This document shows positions 57,407 to 64,000 of a stretch of DNA of 64,000 bases, piece by piece (position 1 is the stretch's first letter; each line of letters opens with the position of its first letter). The notes beneath the pieces were generated by a model. The model saw nothing but the letters and a program-made list of their open reading frames with translations. It had not been told where the DNA came from and did not search any database. The position numbers were made by a program, and so were the translations under genes. Origin of the DNA: Pseudofrankia inefficax (GTDB lineage: Bacteria; Actinomycetota; Actinomycetes; Frankiales; Frankiaceae); NCBI RefSeq assembly GCF_000166135.1, contig NC_014666.1, forward strand, positions 2,418,001-2,482,000, given 5' to 3'.

Positions 57407-59252
57407 CGGCCAGGCGCGGCCACCGGGGCCCGGCTCCGGCGGCCGTCGCCCGTCCGCGCTGGCGGCACAGCTCGCCGGCGCCCGGGCGAACCCGGGGCCG
57501 GCGTGGGTCGCGACCGTCAGCGGCCTGCTCAACGGGGCCACCATGGTCGTCGGCGCGAGCGCCGTCGGCTGGTCGACCGACCATCTCGTCGTCCCGGCGC
57601 TCACCGGCGGGCGGGTGCCGGCGAGCGCCTGGTGGGACAGCGCGCTGTTCATCGCCGGCGTCTCGGCCGTCCGGTGGAGCACGATCTTCGTGCGTGGCGT
57701 CGCGACCGGGCTGGTGCAGCACCGGGCGGCGGCCCACACCCGCCGCGCCGTGGTCCGGCGCTACCTGAAGCTGGACCTCGGCTGGCACCGGCGCCATCCG
57801 CCCGGCCAGCTGCTCGCGCACGCCGTCTCCGACGTCGACGCGCTCTGGTCGCCGATGCAGTTCGCGTACTTCGCGGTCGGCATGGTCTTCATGCTGCTGC
57901 TGGCGCTGGCCGAGCTGTTCTGGCGCGACCTCGCGCTCGGCCTCGTCGGGCTCGCGCTCGTCGCCGGGGTGCTCGGCCTCAACCTGCTCTACCAGCGGCT
58001 GCTCGCGCCGCGGGCCCGCGAGGCGCAGGCCGCCCGCGGCACGGTCGGCTCGGTGGCGCTGGAGTCCATCGAGGGCGGCCCGGTGGTCCGCAGCCTGGGC
58101 CTCGCCGGCATCGAGGACGACCGGTTCGCGCCCGGCGTCGAGGCGCTGCGCCTGGCCGACGCGCGGATGGCGAAGGTCGGCTCAGCGTTCGACCCGATGC
58201 TGGAGCTGCTGCCGAGCGTCGCGGTGCTGGCGGTGCTGGCCGTCGGCGCGCCCCGGGTGGCACGGGGCGATCTCACCGTCGGCGACCTCGTCGGCGTCGT
58301 GTACCTGCTGCTGACGATCGCGATCCCGCTCAACGTGATCAGCCGCTTCCTGTCGATGCTGCCGATGGCCAGCGCGGGCCGGGAGCGGGTCGACGGCGTG
58401 CTGGGCGACCCGGACGTCGCCCGGTTCGGCGAGCGACGGCTGAGCGGGCGGGGCGGGCTGCGGGTCGAGCTGCGCGGCGTCGGCGTCGTCCGCGACGGTC
58501 ACCGGCTGCTGGACCGGGTCGACCTCACGCTGGAACCGGGCACCATCACCGCCGTCGTCGGGACGGTGGGCGCGGGCAAGACGACGCTGCTCGACGTGGC
58601 CGGCGGGCAGAGTCACCCGTCGGTGGGCGTGGCGCTCTTCGACGGCCTCGACGTCCGCGAGCTCGCCGAGGACGCGGTCCCGGCGAGCGTCGCCGTCGTG
58701 TCGCAGAGCCCGTTCCTGTTCGCCGAGTCGATCCGGGCGAACCTCGCGCTGTCCGGCCACCCGCGCGAGCACCGCGAGTACGACGAGGCCGAGCTGTGGC
58801 GCGCCCTGCGGGCCGCGGCGGCCGACGAGGTCATCCGCGGCCTGCCCGACGGGCTGGACACCGTGGTCGGTGAGCGCGGCGCGACGCTGTCGGGCGGCCA
58901 GCGCCAGCGGGTCTGCCTGGCCAGGGCGCTGGTCCGCCAGCCCAGGCTGCTGGTGCTCGACGACGCCACCTCGGCGCTGGATCCGCGGGTCGAGCGCCAG
59001 GTGCTCGCCGGCCTCGCCGAGCTGGTCGCGGCCGGCGGCCCGACCGTGCTGATCGTCGCCAACCGGCCCGCCACCGTGGCGCTCGCCGACCGGGTGGTCT
59101 TCCTGCGGGCCGGGCGGGTGGCGGCCACGGGCACGCATGAGCGGCTGCTGGCGATCGAGGAGTACCGCCGGATCGTGACCGCCTACGACCACGCCCCAGC
59201 CGTCGAGGACGCGGGGGAGGTGGCCGACGATGAGCTCTGGCGCGTCTCCTGA
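57396..59252 (+). CDS. ABC exporter half-transporter, degenerate ATP site
   Basis: A 618-aa type IV exporter half: six helices (about 35-330) then an NBD. Walker A is GTVGAGKTT and the signature LSGGQRQ is intact. Walker B is LLVLDD (Asp522), followed by Asp523 where the catalytic Glu belongs, and the H-loop His is replaced by Asn556 (VANRP). It overlaps the ATPase gene by 11 nt. The next gene encodes its natural partner; together they form a heterodimer. Confidence 0.88.
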   Translation: MAPDGQARPPGPGSGGRRPSALAAQLAGARANPGPAWVATVSGLLNGATMVVGASAVGWSTDHLVVPALTGGRVPASAWWDSALFIAGVSAVRWSTIFVRGVATGLVQHRAAAHTRRAVVRRYLKLDLGWHRRHPPGQLLAHAVSDVDALWSPMQFAYFAVGMVFMLLLALAELFWRDLALGLVGLALVAGVLGLNLLYQRLLAPRAREAQAARGTVGSVALESIEGGPVVRSLGLAGIEDDRFAPGVEALRLADARMAKVGSAFDPMLELLPSVAVLAVLAVGAPRVARGDLTVGDLVGVVYLLLTIAIPLNVISRFLSMLPMASAGRERVDGVLGDPDVARFGERRLSGRGGLRVELRGVGVVRDGHRLLDRVDLTLEPGTITAVVGTVGAGKTTLLDVAGGQSHPSVGVALFDGLDVRELAEDAVPASVAVVSQSPFLFAESIRANLALSGHPREHREYDEAELWRALRAAAADEVIRGLPDGLDTVVGERGATLSGGQRQRVCLARALVRQPRLLVLDDATSALDPRVERQVLAGLAELVAAGGPTVLIVANRPATVALADRVVFLRAGRVAATGTHERLLAIEEYRRIVTAYDHAPAVEDAGEVADDELWRVS

Positions 59253-61116
59253 GCCGCCGCCTGCCTTGTCAGCGGAGTACGTCCCGGCGCTGGACCGGTA
59301 CGGGCTCGCGGACCTGTCGGGTGTGGGGCCGGCGCGGCTCGTCGCCGTCGCGCTGGGCGCCTCGCCGCGACTGCGCGAGGGGCTGGCCCTCACCGGCCTG
59401 CTCGCGCTGCTCGCGGGCGCCGGCCGGATCGTCGCGCCCCTCACCGTGCAGCACGTGCTGGACGCGGGTCCGCGGCCGGGCTCGGTCACCCCGGCGGTCC
59501 TCGTCGGGTCGGGTGCGCTGCTCGTGGCCGGGGTGTCGTCCGTGCTGCTGAACCGGCGGCTGCAGTTCCAGGTCGAGCGGGCGCTCGCCGGGCTGCGCCG
59601 GGCCGGGCTGCGCCGCGTCCACGACATGGCCGCGACGACCGCAGACCGGGTGCCCAGCGCCGACCTGGTGACCCGGCTGACCAGCGACCTCGACCAGGTC
59701 ACGACCTTCCTGCAGGGCGGCGGCATCCAGTTCGTCACCAACGCGGCCCAGCTGGTGATCGCCATGGTGATCATGCTGATCTACAGCTGGGTGCTGTCCC
59801 TGCCGGTGCTGCTGCTGGCCGTGGCGCTGGTCGTGACGATGGTGTCGGTGCAGCGGGTGATCGCCCGCCGGTTCGACCAGGCGCGTCGCGACCTGTCCCG
59901 GATGCAGAGCGCCGTCGCCGAGTCGGTGACCGGAGCGCCGGTGATCCGCTCGACCGGCACCGGGCGGCGGACCCGGGCCAAGCTGGACGAGGCCGTCGAC
60001 CGGGCCCGGGACAGTTTGGTGCGTACCCTCTGGCCGCTGCACGGGAACACCGCGTTCGGGGAGCTCGCGATCTCCACGATGACCATCGCGGTCATCCTCG
60101 GCGGGGTCTGGTGGGCGCGGGTCGGCGGCCCGGCCCAGCCACGGCTGACGGCCGGCGACCTGGTCGCGATGGTGTTCCTGGTGACGTTCTTCGTCCGGCC
60201 GCTGCAGTTCCTCGTGCAGAGCCTAGGCGAGGCGCAGAACGCGCTCACCGGCTGGCGGCGCGCGCTGGAGCTGGTCACCACCCCCAGCGCAGAGGTGCGC
60301 CACGGCGCACCTCTGCCGGCCGGCCCGGTCGGCGTCGCGCTCGACCGGGTGTCGGCGCGGTACGGCGACGGGCCACTGGTGCTGCGCGAGCTGACCGTCC
60401 GGATCGCCCCCGGCGAGCATGTCGCCGTCGTCGGGCGCACCGGCTCGGGCAAGTCGACGTTCGCGAAGCTGCTCACCCGCCGGGTCGAGCCGGCGGCCGG
60501 GACGGTGGTCCTGTCCGGCGTCCCGCTGGGGCGGATCGACGACGGCGCGCTGCCCGGCCGGGTGGTCGTCGTCCCGCAGGACCCGTTCCTGTTCGACGGG
60601 ACGCTCGGGGCGAACATCGCCCTCGGCTCGCCGGGGGCCGCGGACGCCACGTCGCTGGCGGCGCTCGCCGAGCTCGGGCTCACCGACTGGCTGGCGACGC
60701 TGCCCGACGGTCTCGCGACGCCGGTCGGGCCGCGGGGCGACCGGCTGTCCGTCGGCGAACGCCAGCTCGTGGCGCTGGCCAGGACCGCGCTCGCCGACCC
60801 CGACCTCGTCGTCCTGGACGAGGCGACCTCGGGCGTCGACCCGGCGACCGACGTCGCCGTGCAGGCCGCGCTCGCCGCGCTGACCCGCGGCCGTACCACC
60901 GTCTCGATCGCCCACCGCATGATCACCGCGGCGAGCGCCGACCGGGTGCTCGTCTTCGCCGACGGCCGGATCGTCCAGTCCGGCCCACACCGCGAGCTGC
61001 TCGCCCAGGAGGGCCCCTACCTGGGCCTCGTCGCCGCCTGGAACCGGCCAACGGCCGACGAGATCGCCCGGCCGGCGGCCGGCCCTGATGACCCCGACCG
61101 GAGGAACGTCCGATGA
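59230..61116 (+). CDS. ABC exporter half-transporter, active ATP site
   Basis: A 628-aa exporter half with six helices and an NBD: Walker A GRTGSGKST, catalytic Glu531 in LVVLDEATSG and His562 in IAHR. Its signature is changed from LSGGQ to LSVGE. So the competent site would combine this Walker A/B with the partner's LSGGQ. Overlaps the previous gene by 23 nt and the next by 4. Cargo unknown; expelling a toxic desulfurized product is one option. Confidence 0.88.
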   Translation: MSSGASPEPPPALSAEYVPALDRYGLADLSGVGPARLVAVALGASPRLREGLALTGLLALLAGAGRIVAPLTVQHVLDAGPRPGSVTPAVLVGSGALLVAGVSSVLLNRRLQFQVERALAGLRRAGLRRVHDMAATTADRVPSADLVTRLTSDLDQVTTFLQGGGIQFVTNAAQLVIAMVIMLIYSWVLSLPVLLLAVALVVTMVSVQRVIARRFDQARRDLSRMQSAVAESVTGAPVIRSTGTGRRTRAKLDEAVDRARDSLVRTLWPLHGNTAFGELAISTMTIAVILGGVWWARVGGPAQPRLTAGDLVAMVFLVTFFVRPLQFLVQSLGEAQNALTGWRRALELVTTPSAEVRHGAPLPAGPVGVALDRVSARYGDGPLVLRELTVRIAPGEHVAVVGRTGSGKSTFAKLLTRRVEPAAGTVVLSGVPLGRIDDGALPGRVVVVPQDPFLFDGTLGANIALGSPGAADATSLAALAELGLTDWLATLPDGLATPVGPRGDRLSVGERQLVALARTALADPDLVVLDEATSGVDPATDVAVQAALAALTRGRTTVSIAHRMITAASADRVLVFADGRIVQSGPHRELLAQEGPYLGLVAAWNRPTADEIARPAAGPDDPDRRNVR

Positions 61117-62204
61117 CCACGCTCGCCAGCGTCGAGCCCAGCGAGGCCGCGGCCCCGCGACCGAAGAAGCGGCTCGGGTTCAACACCCGGGTCTCGTTCC
61201 CGACGGGCGAGGCTGCCCGCGGCCTGCGCGAGGGCATCGAGCTGTTCCAGGCCGCCGAGGCGCTCGGCTACCAGTCGGGCTGGGCCTACCAGCGGCACTT
61301 CGACAACTACCTGTCCTCGCCGCTGCCGTTCTTCGCCGCCGCCGGCCAGCACACCACCACCATCACCCTCGGCAGCGCCGTCATCCCGATGCGCTACCAG
61401 GACCCGATCCTGCTGGCCGAGGCGGCCGGCACCACCGACCTGCTGACCGGCGGCCGGCTGCAGCTGGCGTTCTCCAGCGGCACCGACCTCTGGGACGGCG
61501 TCTTCGGCGGTGTCGGCACGGACGCCCGCACCGAGGGCCAACGGCGCCTGGCCCGGTTCCTCGCCGGCGTCGGGGGCGAGACCATCCACACCGTCACCGA
61601 GCAGAAGGGCCCCGCCGGCCCGCCCGCCGGCACCAGGCTGACGGTGACCCCGCACAGCCCGGGCCTGCGCGGCCGGATCTGGTACGGCTCGGGCCACATC
61701 GCCTCCGCGGTCCAGGCCGCCCGCCAGGGGCTTCGCCTGATCACCGGCACGATCCTGCACGAGGTGACGCAGGAGTCGTTCCCCGAGTACCAGGCGCGGC
61801 TGATCGGCGAGTACCGCGCCGCGTGGACGGCCGCGCACGGCACGCCCCCGCCGCCGGTGGCGGTCGCCGCGTCGGTGCTGCCGGGCACGACGCCCGAGCT
61901 GCGCGCGACCTACGCGGCCTACGACCTGGAGCGGCGCACCCAGGGGCCGGCCGCGTCCCGGCCGAAGGGGGCCCTGCCGCCGACCTTCTCGGCCGACCTC
62001 CCCAAGGGCTTCCTGATGAGCCCCGTCTACCACGGTGACCCGGACTCGGTCGCCGCCGCGGTCCTGGCCGACCAGGGCCTCGCCGCGGCGGACGAGCTCG
62101 TCCTGTTCCTACCGCCGGCGTTCGGCCTGGCCGAGAACATCCGACTGCTGTCCGACCTGGCGCGGACCGTCGCCCCGGCGCTGGGTTGGACGCCCGCCGG
62201 CTGA
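61113..62204 (+). CDS. LLM class flavin-dependent oxidoreductase
   Basis: A 363-aa luciferase-like oxygenase, distinct from the two SsuD-like ones: LGFNTRVSFPTGEAARGLRE, then GWAYQRHFDNYLSSPLPFF, TTTITLGSAVIPMRYQDPIL and AAGTTDLLTGGRLQLAF. Starts by an ATGA overlap with the exporter gene. It would need FMNH2, which the next gene can supply. Confidence 0.85.
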   Translation: MTTLASVEPSEAAAPRPKKRLGFNTRVSFPTGEAARGLREGIELFQAAEALGYQSGWAYQRHFDNYLSSPLPFFAAAGQHTTTITLGSAVIPMRYQDPILLAEAAGTTDLLTGGRLQLAFSSGTDLWDGVFGGVGTDARTEGQRRLARFLAGVGGETIHTVTEQKGPAGPPAGTRLTVTPHSPGLRGRIWYGSGHIASAVQAARQGLRLITGTILHEVTQESFPEYQARLIGEYRAAWTAAHGTPPPPVAVAASVLPGTTPELRATYAAYDLERRTQGPAASRPKGALPPTFSADLPKGFLMSPVYHGDPDSVAAAVLADQGLAAADELVLFLPPAFGLAENIRLLSDLARTVAPALGWTPAG

Positions 62205-62274
62205 CGCCTGTGGCGCGGCTCGCCTGCCGCCCGCCCCTCGACTTCCCTGCGTGCCCACCCCGACAGGAGAGACC

Positions 62275-62796
62275 ATGACCGTCAGCCAAGCGACCGGACC
62301 GATCACCGATGCCTCCCTGTTCACGGCCGTCCTGAGTCACTTCGCCTCAGGCATCACCGTCATCAGCTCGACGAGTGACGGGCGGCCGGTCGGGCTGACC
62401 TGCCAGTCCTTCTTCAGCCTGTCCCTCGACCCGCCGATGGTCGCGTTCTCGGTCGCCAGGACGTCGACGTCGTTCGCCGCGATCCGCCGCGCGGGGGACT
62501 TCGTCGTCAACGTGCTGTCCGCCGAGCAGCGCGACGTGAGCTCCGCGATGGCGCGCAGCGGGACCGACAAATGGGCCGACGTCCGCTGGGAGCGGGGGAC
62601 CATCACGGGTCACCCGGTCATCGAGGAGACGCTCGCGTACCTGGAGTGCCGGATCGCGGCCGAGTACGACGGCGGCGACCACGTCATCGTCACCGCGCAC
62701 GTGCTCGGCCTCGGCCACGCCACCCACGAGACCGCCCGGCCGCTGCTGTTCTACCGGTCGAGCTACCACGGCCTGGCCGACCACGCCCGCGCCTGA
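62275..62796 (+). CDS. Flavin reductase
   Basis: A 173-aa flavin reductase of the HpaC/DszD-like type: FASGITVISS, PVGLTCQSFFSLSLDPPMV and FVVNVLSAEQ. It would supply reduced FMN or FAD to the monooxygenases of the operon. The start at ATG 62275 follows ACAGGAGAGA. Last gene of the operon. Confidence 0.92.
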   Translation: MTVSQATGPITDASLFTAVLSHFASGITVISSTSDGRPVGLTCQSFFSLSLDPPMVAFSVARTSTSFAAIRRAGDFVVNVLSAEQRDVSSAMARSGTDKWADVRWERGTITGHPVIEETLAYLECRIAAEYDGGDHVIVTAHVLGLGHATHETARPLLFYRSSYHGLADHARA

Positions 62797-62808
62797 CGGC
62801 TGCGCGGA

Positions 62809-62851
62809 CTGACGGCCGTACGGACCGGCCGACCCCGTACGGGCCGGTCAG
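62809..62851. terminator. Hairpin between the flavin reductase and ChaB genes
   Basis: CTGACGGCCGTACGG (from 62809) pairs with CCGTACGGGCCGGTCAG (to 62851) with two unpaired bases in the second arm. It is in the convergent gap and covers the ChaB stop. Probably the two-way terminator of the operon. Confidence 0.6.
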
Positions 62852-63252
62852 CCGCGGCGAGCCTTGGCCGTGGCGGCCGTGTTGGCCTTCTCGATCGCGG
62901 CGACGAGCTGCTGCCTGGTCATCGACGACCGGCCCTTGATCTCGAGGCGCCGGGCGATCTGGAGCAGGTGCTCCTTGGTCGCGTTGGCGTCGACACCGCC
63001 GTGGCTGGCGCGCCTCACCGTGCGCGGCGTGGCCGCCTGGGCGTCGGACGGGCCCTTCGCGCCGCCGGCCTTGACCTCCCAGTGGTCGCCGACCTTCTCG
63101 AACGAGTGCTTGAGCGCGGCGTACGCGGTCTGGCTGGCCCGTCGCCCCGCGCCGTACTGCTTGATGGCCGAGTCGTGGGTCTTCACCCAGGTGTCCTGGG
63201 CCTTGCGCGACGACCGCGCGACGGTCGATGGCATGTCCTGCCTGCCGGGCAT
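62848..63252 (-). CDS. ChaB family protein with Rho N-terminal-like domain
   Basis: A 134-aa protein. The ChaB part reads MPGRQDMPSTVARSSRKAQD, then AYAALKHSFEKVGDHWE, and the C-terminus has a SAP/Rho-N motif (TKEHLLQIARRLEIKGRSSM, then TRQQLVAAIEKA). ChaB is named for cation transport regulation, but the fold suggests nucleic-acid binding in actinobacteria. ATG 63252 fits the family start; ATG 63234 is an alternative. GGGAGG lies upstream. Confidence 0.88.
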   Translation of the reverse strand: MPGRQDMPSTVARSSRKAQDTWVKTHDSAIKQYGAGRRASQTAYAALKHSFEKVGDHWEVKAGGAKGPSDAQAATPRTVRRASHGGVDANATKEHLLQIARRLEIKGRSSMTRQQLVAAIEKANTAATAKARRG

Positions 63253-63414
63253 GTCCGCGAGCACCTCCCGTGTCTCGGCTCCCTGGGGTCCGGGACGCCG
63301 TCGGCGGCGGTACCTACCCCGGCGCCGCCCGCTCAACCGACAGCCGCCCGCCCAACCGGCGCAGGCCCTCAACCGGCAACGGCCCGGCGCGCGGCCTGTG
63401 GGAGGGTCGCAGGC

Positions 63415-64000
63415 ATGGTGAGGGTGCCCACCCGGACGATGAACGACGGTCGCGCGCTGCCCGTGCTCGGGCTCGGGACCTACCGGACCGACGACGCGGC
63501 GGCGGCCGACGCCGTGCGGGCCGGGCTCGCGGCCGGCTACCGGCTGATCGACACCGCAGCGTCGTACTACAACGAGGCGGGTGTCGGGCAGGGCATCGTC
63601 ACCAGCGACGTGCCCCGCGACGAGATTCTGGTGACCACGAAGCTGATGGGCGTCGACCATGGCTACGAGCCGGCGCTGCGCGCGTTCGACGAGTCCCGCA
63701 AGCGGCTCGGCCTGGAGTACGTCGACCTCTACCTGATCCACTGGCCGCTGCCGCGTCTCGACCGGTACGTCGAGTCCTGGCGGGCGCTGCTGCGGCTGCG
63801 GGACGACGGGCTGGTCCGGTCGGTAGGCGTCTCGAACTTCAACCCGGCCCACGTCGAGCGCCTCCTCGCGGAGACCGGCGTCGCCCCGGCGGTCAACCAG
63901 GTCGAGATGCACCCGTACTTCGCCCAGGAGCCGGTGCGGGCCTACAACGCGGCGCACGGCATCGTCACCCAGGCCTGGCAGCCGCTGGCCCGCAAGACGG
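63415..64000 (+). CDS. Aldo/keto reductase (truncated by window end)
   Basis: The first 195 residues of an aldo/keto reductase: LPVLGLGTYRTDD, AGYRLIDTAASYYNEAGVG (Asp and Tyr of the tetrad), VTTKLMG (Lys), YLIHWPLP (His) and VGVSNFN. About 80 residues are outside the window. It reduces carbonyls with NADPH; substrate unknown. The start at ATG 63415 has GGGAGG upstream. Confidence 0.92.
   Translation, partial: MVRVPTRTMNDGRALPVLGLGTYRTDDAAAADAVRAGLAAGYRLIDTAASYYNEAGVGQGIVTSDVPRDEILVTTKLMGVDHGYEPALRAFDESRKRLGLEYVDLYLIHWPLPRLDRYVESWRALLRLRDDGLVRSVGVSNFNPAHVERLLAETGVAPAVNQVEMHPYFAQEPVRAYNAAHGIVTQAWQPLARKT

Overview
The window is very GC-rich, with strong third-position G/C, frequent GTG starts and many 4-nt ATGA/GTGA stop-start overlaps. 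Together with a FurA-KatG pair, an FxsB-type radical SAM enzyme, a cysteine-type leader peptide and many TetR/SDR/LLM genes, this points to a large-genome actinomycete. A Frankia-like or related filamentous lineage is my best guess; the lineage is inference. The window is chromosomal: it carries housekeeping genes (malate synthase, phosphoglucomutase, NadD, RsfS, tRNA-Ala). No rRNA, CRISPR array, intact transposase or integrase was seen.

Layout. 0.1-3 kb: a family 2 glycosyltransferase divergent from malate synthase A. 3.3-9.1 kb: a MoxR ATPase and VWA (CoxE-like) pair, then a two-gene RiPP-like cassette (66-aa candidate precursor plus FxsB-family radical SAM/SPASM enzyme), then a DUF885 protein. 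A decayed second copy of the VWA gene 3' end lies just after the radical SAM gene, so the cassette sits between an intact and a broken copy of the same sequence. 9.3-15.4 kb: DUF4349 membrane protein, phosphoglucomutase (convergent), nadD, rsfS-histidine phosphatase (coupled) and tRNA-Ala(GGC), followed by terminator hairpins and two coding remnants. 15.9-23.3 kb: catabolic-looking genes (two amidohydrolases around a TetR, methyltransferase, SnoaL-like, SDR, TetR) with a MITE-like repeat at 19.8 kb. 23.5-32.2 kb: secreted PKD/alpha-beta hydrolase lipoprotein, DUF2156 membrane aminoacyltransferase-like protein coupled to a DMT-like permease, a membrane protein, a SRPBCC-MarR-AlkA operon and a PAS-SpoIIE phosphatase. 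32.5-38 kb: P450 plus 3Fe-4S ferredoxin behind a 21-bp perfect palindrome, a secreted AttH/CrtC-like protein, a GT1 glycosyltransferase and a TetR. 38-43.9 kb: katG-furA, an SDR, a 17-bp tandem repeat, and an NfeD-like/flotillin pair.

44-62.8 kb is the most distinctive block. A LysR gene is divergent from a short ORF ending in Cys-Cys-Arg that looks leaderless, i.e. a cysteine-responsive attenuator. Downstream, one direction and mostly overlapping, run an alpha/beta hydrolase, a ketopantoate-reductase-like/mercaptopyruvate-sulfurtransferase fusion, two SsuD-like flavin monooxygenases, a DszC/SfnB-like acyl-CoA-dehydrogenase-fold enzyme, a complete Opp/Dpp-type importer with fused ATPases, a heterodimeric ABC exporter pair with one degenerate ATP site, a third LLM enzyme and a flavin reductase. 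I read it as an organosulfur uptake and desulfurization operon controlled by cysteine supply. The window ends with a ChaB/Rho-N protein and a truncated aldo/keto reductase.
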